DNA from: Lepidonotus clava | Lineage: Eukaryota; Annelida; Polychaeta; Phyllodocida; Polynoidae | DNA: 64,000 nt | NCBI GenBank assembly: GCA_936440205.1 | Contig: OW387140.1 | Span: forward strand, 32,361,659 to 32,425,658 | Direction of reading: 5' to 3' | In this document: in pieces, positions 37,760 to 48,162 of the stretch | How positions within the stretch are numbered: the stretch's first letter is position 1 | Layout of the letters: each line of letters starts with the position of its first letter | Notes under the pieces: model-generated | Told to the model about the DNA's origin: nothing | Databases searched by the model: none | What the model saw: only the letters and a program-made list of their open reading frames with translations | Made by a program: the position numbers and the translations under genes

Positions 37760-38692
37760 GAAATGTTGGATTAAAATGGATGGTAAGGGGGGTCTGGGCC
37801 TCCTTTTAAACCGTAAAAATGTGGGAGGTGGTGGTTATGAAAAGTGGCTGAAAACCTATTCCTATGGGTTACAGGGTGAGAGGGGTTTTGGGTGGGGGGT
37901 CTTAAGTCTCTGAAACTGTGTTTTGCAGCTCCCCTGAGGACGGGTGGGGTTGGTAGCTGCCTGAAATCCATTTCCAGGGACCTATCCTTAAGACCGGGGT
38001 TGAGGCCTGTTAAAATCGGTTTTCAGAGCCTCAGTCAGTGAGAGTTGGCAGGCTGCCATACCCTAGCCATTCCAGTAGTTCACTCTGACACCTGCAAACT
38101 GGATCTCCTTTCCCCGGTGGGGTGATGAGGGTCTGGTGGTGGGGGTGGGGGTGGGGGTTTGATGGGGGGGGGGGGCATCTGTGATTTCCCCCCCCTGCTA
38201 ATTTGACCTAGTACATCCTCCCCTTCTGATCCCTGTTTAGCAAGGTCAGGGAGGTTTTATCTAAGGGTCTTGGGTACATACAGGCTAACTGATCCCTGTA
38301 TGTCCCAGGACTGTTTATCCTGTGAGGTCGAAGTGGGTAGAGGTGAGTAATAAAAATGAACACAGAATAACATCTTGCTGCGTTTAAGGGTTTATCTGGG
38401 GGTCATCCTTTCTGGCTTAATTATGAATATGTTAATGGGTAGGGCTTGGGTTTGGCCCCAGTCAGGCCCTTGGTCACTCACTGCCTGACTGTCATGATGG
38501 AATATACACTTGTTCTACGAATCCCCTCATGTGTGCACCACACCCTGGTGAGTGTAACTCGCCACCACAACCAGGTTGTTGTGGGAATCCCCTCAAGCCC
38601 CATCGTGACGTCTGTGCGCAATGTGGTCCATCTTCCCTTCCATGAGTATAGCAGATCATCACTGAGACTGTGAGTACCCATTTTTGATTATT

Positions 38693-38725
<33 letters not shown>

Positions 38726-40930
38726 ACATAAAAGCTGTGTTTATTTCCTATATGTTGTTCTTGGTTCATTATGCCTTATGGAATGGAGTGGTAGAGAGCC
38801 TCCCTGGGTTTGGCTCTCAGTGGGGCCGGTGTGGTGATGGTCGGGGGGGGGGGGGGAGGGGGGCTCCACTGGTGAGCAGGGGAGCGGCGGTGTGTGTGGC
38901 CTGGTCGCGGTGAGTTTGGGTGGGGAGGGGGAGGTGTTGGGGAGAGGGAGTGGTGGAGTTGGGGGTTTGTTATGGGTAGGTGTTTGGCCTGTGGCACCAT
39001 TGGAGATAGGCTGTGTGTATGTTTTAGCCTGATATATTTGTTATGTCAGATTATTTTATCTGTATAACTGTGTTTTGAATGTTGGTTTCAGAGGTTTATA
39101 ATGACTTTGTAAATATTTTGTTTCAAAGTTTTGAGGGAAATAGTGGTGTGAATAAAAGTAGTTATTCTCTCCTGTTAGTACGCCATGAAAGAACTATGTA
39201 TGAAATTGAGAGATTCATATTGGGCATGTTCAGAGCTTCGTTTTGATACCAAACATGTGTTGGTGTGTAGTCTAGAAGTGCTGTAAATGTAAATATAGAG
39301 GTAGTAAACAATTTATTTATTTTATTTTTTTTGTTTTCTTTTGTTTTGTTTAATTGAATTATGCAAGGGAGGTATTCACTGTAATCTGAGTCAATTAGCA
39401 TGTAGTTGTGTTATAAGGTCTGTGTTTGTTTGTATAACCCCTGTACATGTAAGCAGCAGCATGCATACATTAGTAGTGGATCTTACCGCTCACTCTACTG
39501 AGAGTGATCTGGTTGGGGGCTGCTGGTGGGGGGGTGGGGAGGGGTGCCGGTGTGGCTGGGTGGGGGGGAGGAGAGACCCACCAGAGGCAGGGAGGCTGTG
39601 TTAAGGTTAGGTGACTGGGTGTGCCTCCACTGGAAATACATAGGATGTTTGCTGGTGGTGTGTGTGTGTTGGGGGAATGGGGTGGGTCATTCAGCTGGGG
39701 GTGGAGTAGTGGAGCAGTGGTGGGAGTGTTGGGGGAATGTTATGGGTGGGTGTTTGGCCTGCTGGCTCACAGGCTGGTGGGAGGAGGCCGCTGGGTGCCG
39801 GGGTAGAGGAGTTGGGGAGGTGTTTCTTTTTAAGGGTAGGTGACTTACTGTGCCATTGATAAGCCAACAGGTACAGCATGGTATGGTTTTTTTCTGTCAT
39901 TTACCTTCCCTAATCCTGTTATTCCTATATGTCGATGCATTTAAGTAGTAGATGTAAACTATGTACCAACTACCCCAAAGTTTGTAAAGAAAAATGATGA
40001 ATAAGACTGAACATAACTTTCTCCCTAGCTATTACGTTATTAGTAAATTATGTATGATAGCGATTGATTCAGATTGGTCTTGTTTAGAGGTTCGATTTGG
40101 TACCAAGCATGTGTACTTCACATGGCCAGGATTGCACCTAAAAGTGGTGTGAAGCATTTAATTATTCTATATTATATTATCTATTATCTGGGGTCCTGGG
40201 GCCGGGGGCTGGGGGGGGTCTAGATGTCGGGCTATTTGCACCACAGTCAGGACGTATTAAAACGGGTGGTAAAAGCAGCCCTCATAACGTCCCCATCCTC
40301 TGTCCGTCCACCACAGTGGGTGACGTGGTTTTATGTCAATATGTGTATTCTGTCTATCTATTGATGCGTACTAAAATTGACAAATTAAGTAATTATTTTA
40401 CTGCGGAGGGTACCGCGGTCGAGAGGATCCCCTCCAGTGTCCCCTGGTCGTTCTATTGACGGGGGAAGTCAGGGGAGTGGAATATGGAGGTGGGGGGTCG
40501 AGGGGATCACCTCCAGGGTCCCCTGGTCGTTATATTGATGGGGGAAGTCAGGGGAGTGGAATATGGAGGTGGGAGGTCTAGGGGATCACCTCCAGGGTCC
40601 CCTGGTCGTTATATTGATGGGGGAGGTCGAGGGGATCGCCCCTGGGGTCCCCAAGTCGGGATATTGAGGGGGGAGGTTGAGGGGATTGCCTCTGGGGTCC
40701 CCAGGTCGGGGGGAACCCTCTCTGGGGTCCAGAGGTCGGGGGGGGGGTCTGCTTCTCAATGTAAGAATGTACGGGATTGACCCTCTGGGCCACCGCACCG
40801 ACGTTTAAGCATCGGGGGTGGGGTGGGCATTATATGGGGGGGGGGCATGTCGGGGTAGATAGCCAAGGGGCGAGTGGCGACTATGGTGGGAGTCGGGGCC
40901 GTCGGGGCTAAGGTATAGAAAGGGGAGGTT
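37760..40930. other. G-rich noncoding stretch inside the LTR element
   Basis: Between the zinc-finger frame and the antisense blocks the plus strand is strongly G-rich, with a T-run of about 30 near 38.70 kb. A diverged duplication is visible: 38.93-39.25 kb and 39.70-40.11 kb share the order of a GGGTAGGTGTTTGGCCTG-like piece followed by a TACCAAACATGTGT-like piece. No convincing minus-strand gene was found here. Confidence 0.6.
40415..40745. repeat. Minisatellite, units of about 75 bases decaying to shorter ones
   Basis: Units containing GGGGATCACCTCCAGGGTCC and GGTCGTTATATTGATGGGGG repeat with about 75-base spacing, then shorten toward the right end to GGGGTCC-AGGTCGGG pieces. Confidence 0.8.
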
Positions 40931-41222
40931 CGGTGTGTGGGGGGTGGGGCATTTTATGGGTTCCTGGTGCTGTGTTATTTAGGAATGATTTCTTTCTTTT
41001 CTTTCCCCTTTTTCACAGTCTTAATACTCTTATACTCCAACATAACAATTATCATAATGTATATTAATATATGTTTGAATTTTCATTTCCCTTTATCAGT
41101 ATTGTGTGTAATAGTGTTGGTATTTGGCCAATCTGTCCGCTCCCAAACTGGTCTGACGTTGTATTATTGGTCAGTTCGTTTTACTCACTTGTCTAATGTA
41201 GTTCTTTCTACACTGGTTTGCA

Positions 41223-41588
41223 GGACTCGCGTCTGTACCCCTATGGGGGGTTACGGACAGGATGGATGTTATCGAGTGGGCCTGCTCACGTTGGAGGCGC
41301 TGGCTCAGGCACGGGCCCCGTCAGCCCGTCAGCAGCGTGCGTTTGATGTGGGGACGCAGACAGAGTCTGTGGTGGCCGCGTTCCCACAGCCGAATGGGGC
41401 AGCCATTGCCGGGGAGGACGTCTTCCTTCCCGATGCGTTCCCTGTGGATTTCGGGTTGGGTGATGCGGGCCTGCCCCCTGTCCAAGCTGGCCCCAATGCA
41501 GCTCCGGTTGATCTTCCGGATCTTGCTGCTTATGCAGAGTCGCTAATGTCAGACGAGCCATTGTCCTTTGGCTCTGAAGAGGGCTTTG
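41223..41588 (+). CDS. Antisense coding-like block 1 inside the LTR element
   Basis: This block is on the strand opposite to gag-pol. It starts after a pyrimidine-AG acceptor (GGTTTGCAG) and ends at a GTAAGT donor. It is GC-rich, and the open frame is Ala/Pro/Asp-rich and acidic toward its end (LPDLAAYAESLMSDEPLSFG). The composition resembles an acidic activation region, but no family is recognised. An open frame continues upstream to about 40937, but that part is hydrophobic and looks like intron read-through. Confidence 0.45.
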
Positions 41589-42221
41589 TAAGTTGTAGTC
41601 ATTATCTGTAATTACTTCTATTTTGATAGACTGTAGAGATGGTCAGCGATTGTAAGTCGTTTGTATTAATGGCTACATTTATGTCATCTATACAATTTTT
41701 TTTTTTTTTTTTTTTTAATAGTAATAGTCACATTTTCCAGTTACTGTAATTTGGATAGGAACACTTTGTCACATTAACGTTTAGTAGCATCACGTAAAGT
41801 TTGTTCATGTGGGGTGCTCTGTCAGTAACCATAAGTTTCGGAGCTGATCAGGAACCTTCATCCATGGTGGCACTCCCACTATTCTGGATGTGTGCATGTG
41901 TATGCGTATTGCCTAGTTAAGGGCTTATGTTCCGGCCGGGCATCCTCAGAACCTATTTATGTATTGCAGGTGGGCTAACTGGAGGGTAACCTGTTTCTAT
42001 TCATATATTTATTTTCAGCCCTTTTTATTGCAGGTGGTTCAGTCCTGTCTGCCTCCATTGTTTGACTGCTCCCTATCTTCCGTTTTCTTTTCAGGACGGA
42101 GGCTTATGTCTGACAGTGAGGTTGCTGTCCTGAGAGTCGTGTTTTTACTGTGACATGTGTTGTGAGATTGTTACACTGTACGCAATATTGTGACTTTTAC
42201 TCCTATCCTTTTGGTTGCAGG

Positions 42222-42418
42222 TGGGTCTTCCCGACTTCGGGGACCTCCTCGATTCCTTCCTTAATGGCGGAGCAGCGGAGGGGGGCGTGGGCGCCGAGAC
42301 CGAGGATGCGCCTGCGGTCCCTGGTGCTGCCGCTGCTGTAGAGGTGGCTCCAGCTGATGGTGCCGGTGCTGTGGCCGCAATGCTGCCTTTCGCGGAGGGC
42401 CGCCCCCTGTTCTAGTTT
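42222..42418 (+). CDS. Antisense coding-like block 2 inside the LTR element
   Basis: The block follows TTTTGGTTGCAG and ends at a stop codon. It is GC-rich, acidic and Ala/Gly-rich (LPDFGDLLDSFLNGG). Its phase is compatible with block 1, so both may be exons of one antisense transcript. AATAAA lies downstream at about 42728 on the same strand. No known family is recognised. Confidence 0.45.
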
Positions 42419-42839
42419 TGAACGTATCTTAGTCCCTTGTTGGGCACAGTATTTAATCTGATACGCCACTTTCTGTGGTTTGTTTGAGTTCAGGTTAGGT
42501 AGTGTTGTGTTTCAAGTAATATATATTCATATATATCTACATTCGCCGTTTTATTAAACCATCCGTCCAGTCTATCCACCGTAGCAGCATAGAAGTGTTT
42601 TTTTCCCGTTGATTGTTTGCTTTTGGTATTTTATTTTATTTATCCACCTTTACTTTTGCATGTTATCCTGCCGGTTTTGGAGTGAGATCAGTTTAAGAGT
42701 TACTTGTATTTATTGTGTGCTGTTGGGAATAAAACCATTAAAATAATATTCTTGTCTTTCCTTCTTTCAATGCAATTTATCTCTTTTGCAAAATGATAGG
42801 TGCTAAGGGGCATAACCTCTTAGTATTGTTTTCCAAATT

Positions 42840-45800
42840 CTACTTGAGCAGGTGTAGTTTGTCTGTGGTGGAGATTGAGTCATCATCAACCCATGATACC
42901 GAGCCATCCGCCCAGTGTACCTTGTACTGTTTCTTCCCATTTCTTTTCCTGGAGGTAATAACCCTCTGAATGGGATGATACATTTCACCTTTTTCATTTG
43001 TAAATGTGTCCGTGTGATCTACTTTGGCAGGTACTGGGTTTATGATGGCTTCGTCTTGTCTACTATGGTAAGGCTTCAGCCTATTAACATTCGTAAGACG
43101 GGTGAGAGTGCGGCCTGTATTGAGGTCCTTAAGACGGACCAGGCAATCTGATACAATTTCTTGTATTACATGTGGGGTAGAATACATATAAGAGAATTTA
43201 CCGAGGGGCTTGGTTTTGTATTTGGGGTCATAAATGACAACACGTTGGCCCACTGTAAATTTGTGTGGTCTCGCTTTGCTGTCCAGTTTCTCTTTCATGT
43301 TTCTAGTATATGCATTAGTGTGTTCTGCCGCCATCTCTCTAACTATGGAGAGGCGTTCTTCGAGTTCATGCAGATAATCTGTTGCTGATAATGGCAACGC
43401 CTGTTTAACTGGCCTCTGACTGTCGACAGGTAGGAGAGCTGGGGAATGTCCGTAAAGTAAGCGGTATGGGCTGTCTCCCAAGCGTGAAGAGACAGATGTT
43501 CTGACGCTATAAACTGCAAAAGGTAATAACTTGTGCCAATTCTCACTGTTAGTATCAACATAACAGGATATCACTGATTGGAGCTGCTTTTGTATACGCT
43601 CCACCCTTCCGTTGGCCTTTGCATTTATGCCTGAAGTGAAGGTCTGTCTGATGTTCAGTCGCTTATGGACTTCTTTTGTCAGTTTGGACAACAGTGGAGG
43701 AGCATTATCAGAATGTATAATAGTAGGAGGCCCATATCTGGTATACACGTGTGTGATGAGCGCATCCACAATATCCTGACTTGTTTGATCTTTCATTGCT
43801 ATGGCTTCACAAAAGTTTGTGAGTAGACATATGACTGTGAGGATATATTCATGGCCTTCATTTGAGGGTTTTATCTTGCCTATAACGTCAATGGCGATGT
43901 GACTGAAGGGCCGTGGAGGTGTGTCAAAAATGTGCATTGGATGGTTTGCGTGTGCCACCCTCTTTTTTCGTGTGCAGGTGTTACATGTCTTGACATAGTC
44001 TGCAATCATCTTGGTCATGCCGCGCCACCAATACCTTGCGTATATTTTATCATACAGAACGTTCCTACCAACGTGACCACCTAACATAACATGGTCATGC
44101 AATATAGACACCACCTGTTTTTGGAGGTCATCTGGAATGACAATCTTTCCGTCCATTACCACATATTTTGCCCCCTTTTTCTTGAAATGGGGATAGAAGA
44201 TCAGGATGCCATCCTCTATGGCCATGTGATCCACATACGTCAGTGTTATTTTTTCTCTAGTGGAATCTACTGGCAACGTTTTGCTTTTGAGATAGGCAAT
44301 TACGTCCTTGCAAAACGCATCTGTGCCTTGGCTCTGAATAATCCCTGCCCGGTCTAGGCCTTCGAGGTCATTATTTGATTGATGTTGGTGTGGCTGTATT
44401 GTAGTCTGATTATTAGCATCATTGTCTACTTGTATTTTTGGTTTGGGCTTTTGATTTGTTTGCTTCGTAGGGGTGGCAGCCTTTGACCGTGTCATTGCTG
44501 CATTAAAAGGACCCTTTTCTTCTTCTGGGAATAGAATGTCCTTGCCCAGTTCTGGGCAGTCATTCTCCGGCAATGTGACATCTGACTGGAGCCTGGACAC
44601 ATAATCAGCCAGGTAATGTGTCTTACCTTCGTGGTACTGAATGTCATACGAGAATGACTGCATGTACAATGTCCACCTTTTGAGCCTGGGACTTGGCGCT
44701 TTGTGTGGTGCCTCAAATATGTGGACCAGTGGGGCGTGGTCTGTAACAATTGTTATGTGGTAGCCTTCTATTGTTGGCTCAAAATGCTTCAAGGATACAT
44801 ATATGGCCAATGCTTCCTTTTCAGAAATGGAGTAGTTCTTTTGTGCACCATTCATTTTTGCGGTATAGAAGGCTATGGGTCGGTATTTGTCGTCAATTCT
44901 ATGGCATAGCGCAGCCCCAGTTGTATCGTCACTGGCGTCTGTGAGGAGGAAGATAGGCTGAGAGTAATCAATATGGACTAATACTGGAGGTGTAACTAGC
45001 ACTTCCTTTAGTTTCTGAAAGTTACTCTCTGCTCTTTCATCCCATTGGAAACGGGCTCCCTTCATTGTAAATCTATGAAGGTGCTTTGTCATTTCACTCA
45101 TATTAGGAATAAAAGCGGAATAGTATTGGATGAGGCCCAAGAACCGCCTGACACCTCTGACATTTGTCGGTCTAGGGAAGTCTTGTATCTTATCCAGCAG
45201 TCTCTGTTGGGGTTTAATCCCCTGTGGTGTGAGGATATGTCCCAAAAATTGACATTCCGCAACGGCAAAATCACACTTTTTAGGGTTGAGTCTTAGACCT
45301 CTGCTGGCTAACCGAGTGATAACTGTCTCAACATCTTGAATGTGCTGTTCATGTGACTTATAGAAGACAAGTACATCATCAAGGTATGTAGCTGCAATGA
45401 CTGGGTCTAGTCCTTTAAGTATCTGGCTAATGGCTCTGCTGAACTGCCATCCTGCTGAGGTGAGGCCAAAGGGCATTCTCTTAAAGTGGTATGTATTGTT
45501 TTGCGTGGAAAAAGCAGTATATTGTCTCGAGCTCTCCTGCATTTCTATCTGCCAGTACCCGGAGATCATGTCAAGAGACGTAAATATGACTGGCTTCTGG
45601 CACGCTACTAGGTTGAATAGGTGTTCCCGTGTGCGTAGTGGAAATGGACGCTTAATGGAGATAGCATTTATCTTTCGGTAGTCTATGCACAACCTGTAGG
45701 AGCCACATTTCTTTTTAACCATGACTATCGGAGAGCTGTATGGGGAATCGCTCTCCTCTATTACTCCTGCATCGAGCATTTCTTTGAGCTGTTCATCGAT

Positions 45801-46613
45801 GATTCCCTGTATCTTGGGTGATGCTCTGTAAGGTCTGGTTGTGGGTGGTGTGTTTCCTGGTTCTATTTCAATTTTCATTGGCAGGTCCATAAAATGGCCT
45901 AGTTCTGAAATATCTGTAGCGAAAGCCCATCTATTTCTGTGTAGCATGTCTAAGAAACTACTTCTATTGTCGTCAGACAGTGCAGAGTTTTCAAGGTTAA
46001 AAAGCCCTTCTTGAGAAGCATTGTGACCTCCTGTTTCCTGTATGGCTGTGGGTACATCCAAGGTAGCCATCAGCATGTCTGATCTAATAGTTTTTGGTCG
46101 ATGTGTGGTATTCATGAGTTGTACCAGGACTGTATCATTGATGGCCGTCGACAGTGTGCGTGCCGTCCACATTCTACTTTCACTGTTGTCATATACTGGC
46201 GTAACCATAACCTCTGTGCCATTCTTGAGGTGGCAATCGGTCTTCAAAGGGATAACTGTTTCCGAAGTTGGTGGTATTACTACATCATCCATTGTTCTTG
46301 CCAGAATAGGTCGTGATAGTGTTAATATTTTTGAAGCAAAATCGATGTTAGCATTTGTCGTGTCAAGGAATGTTCTTCCCAGGATGGCATGGTGTGTCAT
46401 ATTTTTCATGACATAAAAATATGATCTGTATTGGATGTCACCGACCCTCCAGTGGGGGAGTGCCTTTCTTTTGAGGTTTTGGTTTGATCCATTTGCTAAT
46501 GTGACCACTTCATCAATGTGCCTGCTTTTGACAATTGTGTGTTTTGATAATTTATGGAACATTGCAGCCGAGATGAAGTTATCACTGGCCCCTGTGTCAA
46601 TCATGGCTGACAC
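42840..46613 (-). CDS. Pol-like frame of the LTR element (protease, RT, RNase H, integrase, chromodomain-like tail)
   Basis: An open frame of 1257 codons in Ty3/gypsy order. It starts with an aspartic protease (MIDTGASDNF), then reverse transcriptase (TYLDDVLVF), RNase H (LLTDASDDTTGAALCH), and an integrase with a His/Cys zinc domain (ending CNTCTRKK) and core (IHSDNAPPL). The tail has a GPY/F-like module and ends with a chromodomain-like stretch (QYKVHWADGSVSWVDDDS), which places the element with chromoviruses. The frame looks whole. Confidence 0.95.
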   Translation of the reverse strand: MSAMIDTGASDNFISAAMFHKLSKHTIVKSRHIDEVVTLANGSNQNLKRKALPHWRVGDIQYRSYFYVMKNMTHHAILGRTFLDTTNANIDFASKILTLSRPILARTMDDVVIPPTSETVIPLKTDCHLKNGTEVMVTPVYDNSESRMWTARTLSTAINDTVLVQLMNTTHRPKTIRSDMLMATLDVPTAIQETGGHNASQEGLFNLENSALSDDNRSSFLDMLHRNRWAFATDISELGHFMDLPMKIEIEPGNTPPTTRPYRASPKIQGIIDEQLKEMLDAGVIEESDSPYSSPIVMVKKKCGSYRLCIDYRKINAISIKRPFPLRTREHLFNLVACQKPVIFTSLDMISGYWQIEMQESSRQYTAFSTQNNTYHFKRMPFGLTSAGWQFSRAISQILKGLDPVIAATYLDDVLVFYKSHEQHIQDVETVITRLASRGLRLNPKKCDFAVAECQFLGHILTPQGIKPQQRLLDKIQDFPRPTNVRGVRRFLGLIQYYSAFIPNMSEMTKHLHRFTMKGARFQWDERAESNFQKLKEVLVTPPVLVHIDYSQPIFLLTDASDDTTGAALCHRIDDKYRPIAFYTAKMNGAQKNYSISEKEALAIYVSLKHFEPTIEGYHITIVTDHAPLVHIFEAPHKAPSPRLKRWTLYMQSFSYDIQYHEGKTHYLADYVSRLQSDVTLPENDCPELGKDILFPEEEKGPFNAAMTRSKAATPTKQTNQKPKPKIQVDNDANNQTTIQPHQHQSNNDLEGLDRAGIIQSQGTDAFCKDVIAYLKSKTLPVDSTREKITLTYVDHMAIEDGILIFYPHFKKKGAKYVVMDGKIVIPDDLQKQVVSILHDHVMLGGHVGRNVLYDKIYARYWWRGMTKMIADYVKTCNTCTRKKRVAHANHPMHIFDTPPRPFSHIAIDVIGKIKPSNEGHEYILTVICLLTNFCEAIAMKDQTSQDIVDALITHVYTRYGPPTIIHSDNAPPLLSKLTKEVHKRLNIRQTFTSGINAKANGRVERIQKQLQSVISCYVDTNSENWHKLLPFAVYSVRTSVSSRLGDSPYRLLYGHSPALLPVDSQRPVKQALPLSATDYLHELEERLSIVREMAAEHTNAYTRNMKEKLDSKARPHKFTVGQRVVIYDPKYKTKPLGKFSYMYSTPHVIQEIVSDCLVRLKDLNTGRTLTRLTNVNRLKPYHSRQDEAIINPVPAKVDHTDTFTNEKGEMYHPIQRVITSRKRNGKKQYKVHWADGSVSWVDDDSISTTDKLHLLK

Positions 46614-46672
46614 TAGTAAGTCCCCAAGGTTGATGTCTATAACATGGGAACCGTTTGCCTGTTGACACAGCT

Positions 46673-47872
46673 TTACACAGACTGTGGTGGCTCGTGGATG
46701 CCTTTGTTGGCTGGCCTGATGATGGGTCCCTGCCTGGCCACCAGAGGAGGGGCCCTTCCGGCGTTTAAAGCTCCCTGATTTTGCTGGCGCCTGAGCTGCC
46801 TGCAGTCGGAAGTCTTGTGGGCACCTTGGCCATGGAGGCTGCAGTACAGGCCCTGGTCCCGTCTGTTTGTGGCCGCCCTGTTGTCAAAGAAGTTACGTTT
46901 TTGTGCCTCATTGACAGTCGGGCCCTCGCCACTTCTCCACCATGTGGCCTGGTTTCTCTCCTGGTAGTTTCTGTCGCGGCCATAGCTCCTTCCATTGTAG
47001 TGGCCCTGTTCCTGACGCTGTTCATACTTGACAGGGTTAGGGGCGAAGGTAACCTTTTTCTTACGGTATGTTGGGCCATGGCCACGGTCAGTGGTGGTGC
47101 AGTCTATGGCCTCAAACTTCTTTGCCATCCTGACCGCCTCCTCAAATGTCTGGGGGTCATGTATCGCTACCATCTGGGCTAGCTTCTCATCAAGTCCACA
47201 GAGGTAGGCCGACAGCATAGCGTCTGTTGGCGCCTGAAGGGTGAGCTGCATTTTCCGCAAGGCAGCGGCGAAGTCTTGCGAGTCCTGTCCTGGCCGTTGT
47301 TGTACCTCCATGAGCTTCTTGGCGCGTAGCCATGAAGGAACCGACTTCTTAAAAGTCTCAATCGCCAGGCTCTTGAACTTCTTGTAGTTCTTCTTTTGGT
47401 CGCGGTCGAGTTCCATTGCCCATGCATGAGCATTAGTTTTAAAGGAAGCTAATGCGGTCTCTAGAGTTAGCCTACTTGACCAACCATAAATGTCGGCTAC
47501 GTTCTCTAGCTGATCAAAGAAGACAGTAATGTCCTCCTTGTGATGGGCTGAGAAGGTTGGGACAGGGAGATTGGGTAGTTTAACTTTGGGCCGTTTTTTA
47601 GACCCTGATGTCCCGGCTTTACCTCCACCTGGTGGGTCCTCCTGATGGTCCTGGTCCCCCGATTGGGAATCCCCCTCGGCGCTGTCAGGTAGCGACACTG
47701 CATCGTCCCCATCTGATCCATTGGCCTGGTCATTATGCTGGTCTCCTTGACCCCCTTCCTGGTTATTTCCATCCTGTTGTTGACCCTCATCCCCCGTTGG
47801 TCCATCTTCATTATCATTTTGTTGTTGCTGCTGTTGCTGTAAACCCTGATTCCCATCACCGTTATTTGCCAT
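46673..47872 (-). CDS. Gag-like frame of the LTR element
   Basis: An open frame of 399 codons next to the 5' LTR. The first third is rich in Gln, Asp, Gly and Asn; the middle resembles a retrotransposon capsid region; the end is Arg/Gln-rich with a single Cys/His cluster (CSLHGQGAHKTSDC) like a zinc knuckle. The pol frame follows about 60 bases on in another frame, so a frameshift, as in many Ty3/gypsy elements, is likely. The frame looks whole. Confidence 0.88.
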   Translation of the reverse strand: MANNGDGNQGLQQQQQQQNDNEDGPTGDEGQQQDGNNQEGGQGDQHNDQANGSDGDDAVSLPDSAEGDSQSGDQDHQEDPPGGGKAGTSGSKKRPKVKLPNLPVPTFSAHHKEDITVFFDQLENVADIYGWSSRLTLETALASFKTNAHAWAMELDRDQKKNYKKFKSLAIETFKKSVPSWLRAKKLMEVQQRPGQDSQDFAAALRKMQLTLQAPTDAMLSAYLCGLDEKLAQMVAIHDPQTFEEAVRMAKKFEAIDCTTTDRGHGPTYRKKKVTFAPNPVKYEQRQEQGHYNGRSYGRDRNYQERNQATWWRSGEGPTVNEAQKRNFFDNRAATNRRDQGLYCSLHGQGAHKTSDCRQLRRQQNQGALNAGRAPPLVARQGPIIRPANKGIHEPPQSV

Positions 47873-48162
47873 GTCTGTGTTTTCGACTGGATAGTATGTG
47901 ATTGAAAAGGGTGGTACAGGACCCTGACTTCTGAGCCCCGTGCGGCGGGGTAAAGTACTATTACGGCGTGAGAAAGACGTGATGAAAGGTCAATAGCAAG
48001 TGACTGTTTCTTGCTAGTGTATGTAGGGGGGTAAGGAGGGACAATATGGATGAAGTAAGTGTGGTGTAAATGTGTGAGCCTAGGGGGGGGAAAGAACTGC
48101 AATAGGGGCGTGACCTTCCCAAATTGTGTCCAAAGTGTTAAATAGGGTTTTTCTCCACCATG

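Noticed and set aside
38446-38673. Plus-strand 75-codon frame ending at a GTGAGT
   Set aside because: A donor-like end is present, but no acceptor or start context supports it, and the minus strand is equally open.
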